Shown here in pieces: positions 9,340-17,876 of a DNA stretch of 64,000 nt. Position numbers and translations under genes: made by a program. The stretch is from contig NZ_LN812102.1 in the NCBI RefSeq assembly GCF_000942395.1, positions 868,017 through 932,016 of the forward strand. The letters run 5' to 3'. Under the pieces are notes generated by a model. That model was not told where the DNA came from and searched no databases. It worked only from the letters and a program-made list of their open reading frames with translations. This DNA is from Risungbinella massiliensis. Lineage in GTDB: Bacteria > Bacillota > Bacilli > Thermoactinomycetales > Thermoactinomycetaceae. Within the stretch, counting starts at the first letter, position 1. Every line of letters begins with the position of its first letter.

Positions 9340-10242
9340 ATGTTTCCACTTCACATCACAACGCTATATGAAAAAGGTATCTCTACTACCAATGAGGATC
9401 GCTATCTCTGTATCCATGAGAAAGGTATCTTTGCTGTAATGGACGGCGCAACGGGCCTAGGCAAGCTAACGGGCGAATTAGCAGCGCAAACGATTTGTGA
9501 CCGCCTCCAAGAAATCCAACCTGAAGAAAATCTATTAGATGTAACTCTATCTGCCAATCAATTGCTAGGGAAACGAGTTCGTGAGCTGATGGGTGTAGAT
9601 CAGGTCGAAGAAATTCCCAAGACAGATCGAAGTACCACAGGACTGGTAGCAGTACGATTTTTAGAGAACAATACAATGGAGTATGTACACAGTGGAGATT
9701 GCATGATCATGGTAGAGTACGAAGAAGGAGTTCTTCGTATGTTAACTCACGATTCTCTCTCCCGATTGGATGAAATTGCCATCCGAGAACGTGCACAACT
9801 TCTTCAGGAAAAAGCAGGCGATGAAAACCCAAATGGCTGGTCAGATGAAAAGCGTAAGCAGGTCAACCAAGAGATTTGGCAAGAACTCCAAGAGGTTTTA
9901 CAGCGCAATCGCAATCTCCTCAATACAAAAGAGGGTTATCCTGTACTCGATGGTTCGAAAAAAGCAGAACAAATGATCAGCTATGGTCTCATCCCACTCA
10001 TACGTGCCCGAAAAATCTTGCTGTTATCGGATGGCCTTGTCCTTCCTCATCAAAAGGCAAGTGCGGACCAGATGTGGATTGAGACAGCTAAGCTTGCATT
10101 TTCTCAAGGGCTTCCTGCATTATATGAACAAGTTCAGTCATTAGAAGAAGCAGATCCGATGTGTTATCTCTATCCTCGATTTAAAAAAGCAGATGATAAA
10201 ACAGGAATTTTGATAGAACTAAATAAAAACAGCACTCTCTAG
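9340..10242 (+). CDS. PP2C-like Ser/Thr protein phosphatase (divergent)
   Basis: 300 residues. The PP2C metal-site motifs are recognisable: TNEDRY near the N-terminus, VMDGATG, SGDCMIMV, LLLSDGL and a C-terminal ADDKTG. A long charged helical insert (residues about 145-200) separates the central motifs, unlike minimal PP2C enzymes. Of two nearby ATG codons I chose the second (9340), since GGAGG lies 7 nt before it and only 1 nt before the first. Part of a small-membrane-protein / PP2C / PP2C set; no partner kinase is visible, so the substrate is unknown. Confidence 0.7.
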   Translation: MFPLHITTLYEKGISTTNEDRYLCIHEKGIFAVMDGATGLGKLTGELAAQTICDRLQEIQPEENLLDVTLSANQLLGKRVRELMGVDQVEEIPKTDRSTTGLVAVRFLENNTMEYVHSGDCMIMVEYEEGVLRMLTHDSLSRLDEIAIRERAQLLQEKAGDENPNGWSDEKRKQVNQEIWQELQEVLQRNRNLLNTKEGYPVLDGSKKAEQMISYGLIPLIRARKILLLSDGLVLPHQKASADQMWIETAKLAFSQGLPALYEQVQSLEEADPMCYLYPRFKKADDKTGILIELNKNSTL

Positions 10243-10271
10243 TACGTGAAAGGGAGGCTGTTTTTATTTTT
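10225..10271 (+). terminator. Terminator overlapping the PP2C stop codon
   Basis: AAAAACAGC...CTCTC stem pairing with GGGAGGCTGTTTTT, followed by ATTTTT; the 5' arm includes the last codons of the phosphatase gene. Confidence 0.65.
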
Positions 10272-10356
10272 GCAAAAATTTTAGGAACCAAGACCCCATT
10301 TTTTTTGCTATACTATTCTTAATCTTGTTTCCTATCTAGCAACCGTCCCGGATTAC

Positions 10357-10414
10357 AGGGGTGCCCATGAATGACGATGGGCATCTGCCTGTACGTCATT
10401 CATGGGTCACCCCT
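10357..10414 (+). promoter_or_regulatory. Long leader hairpin before the second PP2C gene
   Basis: Left arm 10357-10376 pairs with right arm 10394-10414 over 20 bp with a single bulged T, closing a 17-nt loop. No T-run follows, so it is not a simple terminator. It ends about 30 nt before the start codon of the second PP2C gene and would form in its 5' UTR, where it could control stability or translation (inference). Confidence 0.6.
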
Positions 10415-10445
10415 ATTTCTCGATTCTAAATAGGGAGTGATTAGA

Positions 10446-11414
10446 ATGGCGAATTACAATATTGAAGTTCGTTGTCAGGCAGGAAGCAATACAAAACCGA
10501 ATGAAGATGGTTATGTGATCATCCAACATGAGCGTTTTGTATTGTCCGTCACTATCGATGGTGTTTCTGGTGCAGGTGGTCTGTCTGGGCGTTTTGCCAC
10601 AGACAACCTCAAGCGGGGCATTCATACCGTAATGGAGACTTATATTGCAGAACTCGACACGGATCCAACCCTTCCAATAGATCTCAAAACCATTCTTATC
10701 TATGCATGTAATTATCATGCGGAGATGACCTTGCAAGAAACCGGGAAACGACCTGACGAGATGGAACCATTTGAGCGGGCAGGTGCTTGCTTGGCGGCGA
10801 CTCTAGTAGACTTCCGGTACCAAGAAGTGCAGTTCGTCTGTCTCGGGGATACATTGCCATATTATATGGACAAAGAAGGGAAGATTCACTTTCCTTTCCG
10901 CGACACAGTAGAAAAGCACGATCGCAAGTCGATCAAGCTACGGACAAAGGCACTTCATAAGCTTCTAGAAGAAAGAGAACTCACTCTAGACGATATTCGC
11001 AATGACGAAGAACAAATCGCAGAAATCAACAAACTCGTCCGTGCAGACAAGAAGGTGCGCCAAGCAGTACCCAATATGCGGTACAGAGCTAACAAGCGCT
11101 TTCACTTCTACACTGTTCTGGACGGAACCAAGGATTCCATGCGGTCGATTCAAAAGAATTACTGCAAGGTAAGCCTTGATAATGTTCAATCCATTGGAGG
11201 TTCATCTGACGGATTGTTGTACATGCTTCAAAACACGAGAGACAACGCTCGTGCTTGGAGGATGACAGCCAAAATCGCATTTCGCGATGGCATCGATTCT
11301 CTGTTCCAGGTGATCGAGAATCTTGAGAACTACGACCCTATCGGTGCTGTCCTACCACGGATGAAGCGCCGCGATGACAAGGTGATTGTCCTGATCCGGG
11401 ATATTACCTTGTAA
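10446..11414 (+). CDS. PP2C-like protein, second divergent paralogue
   Basis: 322 residues. PP2C traces: KPNEDGYV, TIDGVSG, LGDTLPYY, GGSSDGLL and MKRRDDKVIVLI, i.e. the Asp residues of the two-metal centre are largely retained. As in its neighbour, a long charged insert sits between the middle and C-terminal motifs. ATG at 10446 follows an AGGGAGTGA ribosome site; a GTG at 10437 lies inside that site. Base use is more GC-rich than in the upstream paralogue, so the pair may not be a recent duplication. Function unknown; signalling phosphatase is the best guess. Confidence 0.6.
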   Translation: MANYNIEVRCQAGSNTKPNEDGYVIIQHERFVLSVTIDGVSGAGGLSGRFATDNLKRGIHTVMETYIAELDTDPTLPIDLKTILIYACNYHAEMTLQETGKRPDEMEPFERAGACLAATLVDFRYQEVQFVCLGDTLPYYMDKEGKIHFPFRDTVEKHDRKSIKLRTKALHKLLEERELTLDDIRNDEEQIAEINKLVRADKKVRQAVPNMRYRANKRFHFYTVLDGTKDSMRSIQKNYCKVSLDNVQSIGGSSDGLLYMLQNTRDNARAWRMTAKIAFRDGIDSLFQVIENLENYDPIGAVLPRMKRRDDKVIVLIRDITL

Positions 11415-11421
11415 TCAAAGG

Positions 11422-11461
11422 AGCCACACTCTATCCAGATCATTCTGGACTGAGTGTGGCT
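11422..11461 (-). terminator. Shared terminator between convergent genes
   Basis: Stem GCCACACTC / GAGTGTGGC with an inner TCCAGA/TCTGGA helix; T-rich on the plus side. Lies between the PP2C and mhqD-like genes. Confidence 0.7.
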
Positions 11462-11465
11462 TCTC

Positions 11466-12077
11466 TCATATTCTAAATGCGGTTTGAAACCATTTAGCGG
11501 CTTGTTCAATCTCTGGCATCGTAAGTTGATGCCCACCTGACTGCCACTGAACTTTTACTTCTGCACCTGTTGATTGCAATAGTTTCTCTAGTTCCTCTGT
11601 CTCTTCTGGAGGGCAAATCGGATCTTGTCGACCTGCTGTTAGAAGAACAGGTATACCAGAATGATCAGGTAAGGTAATTCCTCTTCGCGGAACCATGGGA
11701 TGCAGTAGAATTGCCCCTGCCAAACTTCCTGCATAATGGAACAATAGGCTAGCTGCAATGTTTGCCCCATTGGAGTAACCAACCGCCACTACATGAGAGC
11801 GATCAAATTGGTAGTCTATAGCCGCTTGATTAAGGAATTCATTGAGTTCCTTTGTACGGAAAACAAGATCTTCTTCATCAAACACACCCATTGACAGACG
11901 GCGGAAAAAACGCGGCATTCCATTTTCCAATACATTCCCTCTTACACTGAGCACAGAGGAGCCAGGTGAGATCATGTTTTTGAGTGGTACCAAATCTCGC
12001 TCATCGCCACCTGTACCATGAAGCAAGAGCAAGACAGGCGCTTGCGGGTCGTTTCCTTTTTCAAAAAAATGCTTCAT
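11466..12077 (-). CDS. mhqD: MhqD-like carboxylesterase/phospholipase family hydrolase
   Basis: 203 residues, alpha/beta hydrolase of the phospholipase/carboxylesterase type: LLLHGTGGDE (oxyanion loop), VGYSNGAN (nucleophile elbow), RQDPICP (Asp) and SGGHQL (His). It is the last gene of a three-gene set with a DoxX-like gene and an MhqO-like dioxygenase, matching the hydroquinone-resistance genes of B. subtilis. The start was placed at ATG 12077 (GGAAGTG upstream), 4 nt after the mhqO stop. The role would be hydrolysis of ring-cleavage or quinone-derived esters (inference from the family). Confidence 0.75.
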   Translation of the reverse strand: MKHFFEKGNDPQAPVLLLLHGTGGDERDLVPLKNMISPGSSVLSVRGNVLENGMPRFFRRLSMGVFDEEDLVFRTKELNEFLNQAAIDYQFDRSHVVAVGYSNGANIAASLLFHYAGSLAGAILLHPMVPRRGITLPDHSGIPVLLTAGRQDPICPPEETEELEKLLQSTGAEVKVQWQSGGHQLTMPEIEQAAKWFQTAFRI

Positions 12078-12081
12078 AAAT

Positions 12082-13023
12082 TCACTTCCTTTTACCATTA
12101 GGCACGATCACCTTTGGAAGGACTGCTTCGATTTTTTCCCGATGTGGCTCATACCAAGCTGGTAGCTTTAATTCTTGCCCTAATTTTTCATACGTTTCAT
12201 CCCACTGAAAACCAGGAGGATCCGTCGCAATTTCAAAAAGAATCCCACCCGATTCTCGGAAATAGAGAGCGTTAAAATATTGTCGATCTACAATTTCGGT
12301 GGGGACTAATCCATATTGTCCAATTGTTTGACGCCAAGCTAGATGGTCTTCATCATCTTTCGCACGCCACGCAATATGATGCACTGTTCCTGCTCCTAGA
12401 TTGCCAACAGGTACTGGGTTCATCTCCAGATCGATCACTTGCCCTAAATCCCCAGTGGCTTGATAGCGAATCATCTCACCCTCTTGTCCCACTCGAGTAA
12501 GTCCCAATCCCTTTTCGAGTACTTTTCCTGTCTCTGAAGGTCGAAGGCTAAACAATAGTGCGCCACCAAAACCTTTTATCGCGTACTCTACCGGTATCCC
12601 CTCTGCTGTCCAGTTACTTTGTGGTCCAGCGCTTCGAGCGACAATCTCCAACTGAAGACCATGCCCATCCCGAAATTGGAGAAATGTCTCTCCAAAGCGT
12701 ACTTCCTCCATTACGGATACATTGGCTTCACGAAGACGTTCTTTCCAAAAAGGAAGTGCTCCCTCCGGTACGACAAACGTTGTCCAGCCAACTTGTCCAC
12801 CACCTACACGCCCGCGATGCGCCCCAGACCACGGGAAAAAAGTCATAATCGTTCCTGGATTCCCAACATCATCACCAAAGTAAAAGTGATAAGTACCTGG
12901 ATCATCAAAGTTGATCGTCTTTTTCACAAAGCGTAAGCCAAGTAATCCAGCATAGAAATCCATATTTACTTGTGGATCTCCTACAATCGCTGTAATGTGA
13001 TGGATACCACTCGTCCGTTTCAT
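12082..13023 (-). CDS. mhqO: Ring-cleaving dioxygenase / glyoxalase-family protein, MhqO-like
   Basis: 313 residues, two vicinal-oxygen-chelate modules. Metal ligands are plausible in GIHHITAI (N-terminal His), TVHHIAWR (second module His) and the late Glu in GILFEIATD. The opening TSGIHHITAIVGDPQ and NFDDPGTYHFYFGD are close to what I remember of B. subtilis MhqO/MhqE. Expected to open hydroquinone or catechol-like rings in the cytoplasm. ATG 13023 is used because GAGGAGG precedes it; the frame extends 6 codons further only through the ribosome site itself. Confidence 0.8.
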   Translation of the reverse strand: MKRTSGIHHITAIVGDPQVNMDFYAGLLGLRFVKKTINFDDPGTYHFYFGDDVGNPGTIMTFFPWSGAHRGRVGGGQVGWTTFVVPEGALPFWKERLREANVSVMEEVRFGETFLQFRDGHGLQLEIVARSAGPQSNWTAEGIPVEYAIKGFGGALLFSLRPSETGKVLEKGLGLTRVGQEGEMIRYQATGDLGQVIDLEMNPVPVGNLGAGTVHHIAWRAKDDEDHLAWRQTIGQYGLVPTEIVDRQYFNALYFRESGGILFEIATDPPGFQWDETYEKLGQELKLPAWYEPHREKIEAVLPKVIVPNGKRK

Positions 13024-13037
13024 CCTCTTAATCCTCC

Positions 13038-13427
13038 TCAAACTCCAATTGCATAAGCTCCTGGTCCTGCTAGTGCTACTCCAATTGCAACCACGATCAG
13101 AACCAAATTAAATTCAAATCCATCTTGTGTTACCCAAAGTCCATTTTTTCCATGTACGGTCGCGATGGCAACTACCATAGTCGCCACGATGAAGAATGCA
13201 CCAACCCACAATAGATAACCACTCGCGAATAGGATTCCCCCGAGTAGTTCCCCTAAACCAGCCATGGTAGCCATGACAACACCAGGTCGAACTCCAATCG
13301 ATTCTAACCAACCTGCTGTACCTTTGAGGCCGTATCCTCCAAACCAGCCAAATAATTTTTGTGCACCATGCCCAATAAACAATACTCCTACTACAAGACG
13401 AATAAGAAAAAGTCCTAAATCTAACAT
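13038..13427 (-). CDS. DoxX-family membrane protein (MhqP/CatD-like)
   Basis: 129 residues with four hydrophobic helices and the DoxX signature GHGAQKLFGWFGG near residues 19-31. DoxX-like proteins accompany quinone- or catechol-detoxifying enzymes in Bacillales (mhqP, catD). First gene of the operon, tightly followed by the dioxygenase. A promoter flanked by two palindromes precedes it, pointing to repression by a MarR/DUF24-type regulator encoded elsewhere. Confidence 0.8.
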   Translation of the reverse strand: MLDLGLFLIRLVVGVLFIGHGAQKLFGWFGGYGLKGTAGWLESIGVRPGVVMATMAGLGELLGGILFASGYLLWVGAFFIVATMVVAIATVHGKNGLWVTQDGFEFNLVLIVVAIGVALAGPGAYAIGV

Positions 13428-13456
13428 AACATGTTACTCCCTTCAGTTATTGTGTA

Positions 13457-13523
13457 ACTTACTTTTAGTAAGTACATAGTAATATTTAACTTACTTTTTG
13501 TCAATTACTTATTTTTAGTATGT
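13457..13523 (-). promoter_or_regulatory. Promoter with two flanking palindromic operators
   Basis: Read on the minus strand: -35 TTGACA (13499-13504), 17-bp spacer, -10 TACTAT (13476-13481). A perfect 7-3-7 palindrome ACTTACT-TTT-AGTAAGT (13457-13473) covers the start region, and a second copy differing at two positions (13507-13523) abuts the -35 box upstream. A half copy lies in the spacer. The layout fits a dimeric MarR-type repressor responding to quinones. Confidence 0.75.
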
Positions 13524-13604
13524 GATTAAATATAGAAAAAGCCCAGCAGAATACTGAGCTGTTAAACATGGAGTATCTATCTTGGATCTTTGAACCTACC
13601 CTTT

Positions 13605-14819
13605 CTAACGATAAATTCGAAACTCTTTCGGGATCTCAATCGTACCCGTTTCCACTAAAACTCGTCGTAAAAATCGTGGAATCAAACCAGTACGGAACAG
13701 AAACGGCACGACGACCGGACGTACAGTTCGCAATAGTTTGGTAGTAGGTGCGACAGCTCGTTCCGCTCTCATTTGAATTTGATGAATGGATCTTAAAGAA
13801 GGCTCTCGCTTTTGTTGTACTTGATGCAGGAATCCAGCAGAGTAATCTTCTTTTTGTAAAGAATCAACGATTACCTTGGCCGCTTCAATGGAGGTAGCGA
13901 CTGCAAGCGTTACACCGATTGCTCCAACTGGACTTGCGCAATGAGCAGCATCTCCTATGAGCAGACAACCATCTTTTGCCCAATCTCGTACCATAAAGAT
14001 CCGTGATTGCAATAAATGGAAAGCAGAGTAATCCGATAAATCCTTTGTAAAGGGAGCAAATAGGGTGCCAACTTCCTCTAAGATTCCTTTCATCTCTTCA
14101 ATGCCCGCTTTGCGTAGATGTGCATACTCTCCTTTTGGAAGAAAGACACCTGCTTGTAAATGGTTTGGATACTTAGGAAGTACAATAAAGAGGTTTTCAT
14201 CTGTAAATTGGATGCGTAACGCGCTATTCCATTCATCTGGTCTATCTATCGTAAACCAAGCAATATCATTCTTATAGTGGGAGTAGTCTTGCTCAAATTT
14301 TCCAAGCCGGCTGACTGTGGAGTTTCGTCCATCAGCCCCTATTGTGATTTTTGCCTCAATTTCTACTTTTTCCCCTGCTACTTCTGCGATCGTCCCTGTC
14401 ACCTGTTCACCAGTATATTGAAGCTTTTGAACAGCTGCTTGAAAACAAAGATGGAAAGAAGAAAACTGTTTTCCTACTTCGGCGAACGCTTGGAGCATCA
14501 CTGGTTGGGGCATCCACATCGCAAAAGGATATTCACTGATTTGACTAAATTGAAATCTCCCCAACTGCCGATCTCGATTGAAAATACTCCCATTAGTCAA
14601 TTTTGTATGTGGATGTTGGTAGATCATCTCTAAAAGTCCAATATCTGCCATCATATTCAAGAAAGCAGGCTGGAGAACTTCCCCACGATACTCCCGATCA
14701 AAATTTTTATTGCGTTCCAGTACTGTTACATCGATCCCTTGTTTAGCTAGTAGGAGTCCTAGTATCATTCCTGCTGGACCCGCTCCTACAACACATACAT
14801 CGGTTGTCCATTTACGCAA
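13605..14819 (-). CDS. FAD-dependent aromatic-ring monooxygenase (PHBH/UbiH fold)
   Basis: 404 residues. The N-terminal FAD-binding site is GAGPAGM within VCVVGAGPAGMILGLLL; the second FAD motif is LIGDAAHCASPVGAIG and a middle TIGADGRNS completes the class A flavoprotein hydroxylase pattern. Probably hydroxylates or oxidises an aromatic or isoprenoid substrate; the exact one is unknown. TTG start at 14819 with GAGGAGAG upstream. Its position next to the quinone-stress operon is suggestive, but it has its own upstream region. Confidence 0.8.
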   Translation of the reverse strand: MRKWTTDVCVVGAGPAGMILGLLLAKQGIDVTVLERNKNFDREYRGEVLQPAFLNMMADIGLLEMIYQHPHTKLTNGSIFNRDRQLGRFQFSQISEYPFAMWMPQPVMLQAFAEVGKQFSSFHLCFQAAVQKLQYTGEQVTGTIAEVAGEKVEIEAKITIGADGRNSTVSRLGKFEQDYSHYKNDIAWFTIDRPDEWNSALRIQFTDENLFIVLPKYPNHLQAGVFLPKGEYAHLRKAGIEEMKGILEEVGTLFAPFTKDLSDYSAFHLLQSRIFMVRDWAKDGCLLIGDAAHCASPVGAIGVTLAVATSIEAAKVIVDSLQKEDYSAGFLHQVQQKREPSLRSIHQIQMRAERAVAPTTKLLRTVRPVVVPFLFRTGLIPRFLRRVLVETGTIEIPKEFRIYR

Positions 14820-14889
14820 AATATTTCTCTCCTCTCAGAAAAATAGGAGCTCTCTTTCTATTTTACACCTTATGGTTTATATACCCCAT

Positions 14890-14928
14890 GCAAAAAACCC
14901 CGATTTCTTTATTGCTAAATCGAGGTTT
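14890..14928 (-). terminator. Terminator after apt
   Basis: AACCCCGATTT / AAATCGAGGTT stem with one mismatch; on the minus strand it is followed by TTTTTT. Confidence 0.7.
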
Positions 14929-14949
14929 CATTCTAATTTTATTATTCTA

Positions 14950-15462
14950 TTAGTACTGCATTAATGTAACGGTTTCTATGTCGTCTAACTTCTTACGACC
15001 ATCGAGATATGTTAATTCAATCATAAAAGCCGCTCCTACTGGTATTCCTCCCAGTTGTTTTACCAGGTTGATGGTAGTAGCAATGGTACCACCTGTCGCA
15101 AGAAGATCATCCGCGATCAAAACTTTTTGCCCAGGTAATATAGCGTCCTTGTGCATTGCCAGAGCATCTTTTCCATATTCCAAGCTGTATTCCGCTTGAA
15201 TGGTTTCACCTGGAAGTTTTCCTAGCTTACGAACTGGTACGAAGCCTGCTCCAAGAGCGAGTGCCAAGGGTGCCCCTACCACAAAACCACGAGCTTCAGG
15301 TCCTACTACAATATCAATCTCATGGTGTTTCACCATTTTTGCAAGTTCTTCAATCGAAGCACGATAGGCTTTAGCATCTTTTAAAAGGGTCGAAATATCC
15401 TTAAAACGGATCCCCGGCTGTGGAAAGTCTTCGATGACGCGAATGTACTCTTTGAAATCCAT
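14950..15462 (-). CDS. apt: Adenine phosphoribosyltransferase
   Basis: 170 residues, the usual Apt length. It converts adenine and PRPP to AMP. The PRPP loop is VLIADDLLATGGT near residues 118-130, and VGPEARGFV is the conserved flexible-loop region. ATG at 15462 follows AGGAGGAAGATAAG, a ribosome site lying in the last codons of recJ; the two genes are thus co-transcribed, as recJ-apt in B. subtilis. relA, which follows there, is not found here. Confidence 0.95.
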   Translation of the reverse strand: MDFKEYIRVIEDFPQPGIRFKDISTLLKDAKAYRASIEELAKMVKHHEIDIVVGPEARGFVVGAPLALALGAGFVPVRKLGKLPGETIQAEYSLEYGKDALAMHKDAILPGQKVLIADDLLATGGTIATTINLVKQLGGIPVGAAFMIELTYLDGRKKLDDIETVTLMQY

Positions 15463-15463
15463 C

Positions 15464-17806
15464 TTATCTTCCTCCTGCCATTTGCCATGGCTTGGTTTCC
15501 AGGTATTGTCGCAAGTCTCGGTAGGAGGAGTAGACCAAGTATTGCTGTACTTCCGCATAGTCCACCTGCCGTTGGTACAATACCGATTCTTCTAATGGAC
15601 GTTTTCCTGCTCCTATTTGGATCTGCACACGTCCTTGTTCAATCGAGACGAACGATAAATCTTCAAACACTTGAATCATAAAGGAAAGTGCGCGTTTTGA
15701 CAATCCTGTCTTGCGACTTAGCGAATCAAGATGTCTTGGAAACTGAACATTCCGGTCTCGTACTTGATAGAGTGTCTGGTAAAGTTTCTTGAATTGATCT
15801 CGCCGTGGGATATTGACTAAATTGTTTGCACCATCCGCATCACTAAACAAAAAGTAGTATCTTTCAGCATCTGTATAGTGATCGATACACTCATGGAATT
15901 GCTTCATAGTTGGTGGAGGATCCAGGAAAACCACATATGGATGAGATTGCTCCACTTTATCCAACTGATCCCAATAGGTGATGGAAGACTCATTTGCCTG
16001 ACGCCATTGTTCTGGAATCGTAGTGTCAACACGCAAGATAAACAGACATTTTTCCCCTGCAAGTGCTTGGACTTTCTCCCATTTCCGATTGCTTCTCCAA
16101 TCGAAAATCTGACGCTCGGCAACTCGTAAATCCTTTAATAATACTTGTGCGGTTCGGCGACCATTCCACTCGTTCATCGTCAGCTCTCCCACTACTTGAA
16201 CCGGCATCTGAAGAGTTAACTGATCGGCAATATCCGCTCGGCGGAAGGCAACTACCTCTAAGTTTTTTTCTTCTTGTGTGAGATGGAGCTTGACATGATT
16301 TTGTGATTGACCCATTTTTTGTAGACGAGTCAAAACAGCTTGGTCAATTTGAAACAGTGGGGTTGGATTCCCTGTACCAAAAGGTTCCATCTGGCGAATC
16401 TCTTCCAAAATGCCAAATTCGACTTGGGTAAGATCCAGTTTCCCTTCAATCTGAGTTAATGGCACATAATCTTCGTCGTGTAGAGTCTCCTCTGCATACG
16501 CCGTAAGCCTCTGATGAAGTAGCTCTAGATTCTCGATCGGCATAGTCATTCCTGCTGCCATCGTATGTCCTCCGTAGTGAGGGAGATACTCTTTGGATGC
16601 AGTAAGTGCTTGATAGAGATCAAATCCAACGATGCTTCTGGCTGATCCTTTTGCAATTCCTTTTTCCGAATCAATTCCTAATACAATAGTGGGACGGTAG
16701 TATTTCTCTACCAATCGGGATGCAACAATCCCTACCACTCCTACATTCCAACCTTCTTGTGCCACAATGATAACTTTTTGATGTTTAGCTGGGTCTTGTT
16801 CAACCTGAGCAATCGCTTGCTCTGTTATCTCTTCTACTAACTCTTGACGCTCTCGATTCCGTTCATTTAACTTATCCGCAATTTGGATCGCTTCTGTCTG
16901 ATTCTCGGTCAAAAGTAGATCAACTGCCTCATTGGCACTATAGAGTCGACCACTAGCATTGATTCGTGGCCCAATAAAAAAACCAACTGAACTTGCATTG
17001 ATCTCTTTTCCTACACCAGCAGCATCAGCCAAAGCAGATAATCCCAAATTAGCACGTTCATTCATTCGATTCAGTCCGTAAGTTGCCAAAACTCGATTTT
17101 CACCAACCAGAGGAACTAAATCCGCGATCGTTCCAAGCGCCACCAAATCCATCCATTCTACAGGGGGGTAATCGAGAATGGCGCTAATCAGTTTAAAAGC
17201 AACCCCTACTCCTGCTAATTGTTTGAATGGATAAGGACAACTTGGCTTTTTGGGATTGATCACAGCAAAGGCATCTGGCAGGATCTCAGGGGGCTCATGA
17301 TGGTCTGTAATGATCAGATCGAGACCAATCTCTTTAGCTAATGCCGCTTCCTCTACCGCACTAATTCCCGTATCTACACTGATAACAAGTCCTGTACCCT
17401 GTTCTTTTAGGCGCAGGATCGCCTCTTTATTTAAACCATATCCTTCCCGAAAACGATTCGGGATATAGTAATCTACATCAGCTTCTAAATAACGAAATGC
17501 TTTCATCATCAAGCTAGTACTACTTACACCATCCGCATCATAGTCACCATAGATTATGATCTTTTCGTTTTCTTGCAGAGCATCATGAATCCGTTCTACT
17601 GCTTTTTCCATGTCCTCTAGCAAAAAAGGATCGTGCAAATGCTCCAAGCTAGGTTGTAGGAACCGCCTTGCAAGGTCTGGTTCTGCTATCTCCCGATGAA
17701 TCAGCATCTTGGCTAACAAAGGGGAGATCCCCAGCACTTCCGTCATCTGCTTGATCTTTGCTTCTTCAGAAACATAAGGAATCCAGCGTGTTCTAGCATG
17801 GTACAT
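15464..17806 (-). CDS. recJ: Single-stranded-DNA-specific exonuclease RecJ
   Basis: 780 residues. DHH phosphoesterase motifs: YGDYDADGVSST (metal-binding Asp residues, about residue 85), SVDTGIS, and ITDHHEPP. A DHHA1 region with GGHTMAAGMT and an OB-like part follow, plus a C-terminal extension typical of the Bacillales RecJ. It is a 5'-3' exonuclease in recombination and mismatch repair. Start chosen at ATG 17806 with AGAGGTGA upstream; an ATG 12 codons earlier lacks a ribosome site. Confidence 0.95.
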   Translation of the reverse strand: MYHARTRWIPYVSEEAKIKQMTEVLGISPLLAKMLIHREIAEPDLARRFLQPSLEHLHDPFLLEDMEKAVERIHDALQENEKIIIYGDYDADGVSSTSLMMKAFRYLEADVDYYIPNRFREGYGLNKEAILRLKEQGTGLVISVDTGISAVEEAALAKEIGLDLIITDHHEPPEILPDAFAVINPKKPSCPYPFKQLAGVGVAFKLISAILDYPPVEWMDLVALGTIADLVPLVGENRVLATYGLNRMNERANLGLSALADAAGVGKEINASSVGFFIGPRINASGRLYSANEAVDLLLTENQTEAIQIADKLNERNRERQELVEEITEQAIAQVEQDPAKHQKVIIVAQEGWNVGVVGIVASRLVEKYYRPTIVLGIDSEKGIAKGSARSIVGFDLYQALTASKEYLPHYGGHTMAAGMTMPIENLELLHQRLTAYAEETLHDEDYVPLTQIEGKLDLTQVEFGILEEIRQMEPFGTGNPTPLFQIDQAVLTRLQKMGQSQNHVKLHLTQEEKNLEVVAFRRADIADQLTLQMPVQVVGELTMNEWNGRRTAQVLLKDLRVAERQIFDWRSNRKWEKVQALAGEKCLFILRVDTTIPEQWRQANESSITYWDQLDKVEQSHPYVVFLDPPPTMKQFHECIDHYTDAERYYFLFSDADGANNLVNIPRRDQFKKLYQTLYQVRDRNVQFPRHLDSLSRKTGLSKRALSFMIQVFEDLSFVSIEQGRVQIQIGAGKRPLEESVLYQRQVDYAEVQQYLVYSSYRDLRQYLETKPWQMAGGR

Positions 17807-17876
17807 CGGTCCGTTCACCTCTTCTTTGTGTGCGAGAATCATTATAGCACAGGTGAACGAGAATCGCTGGATGATC

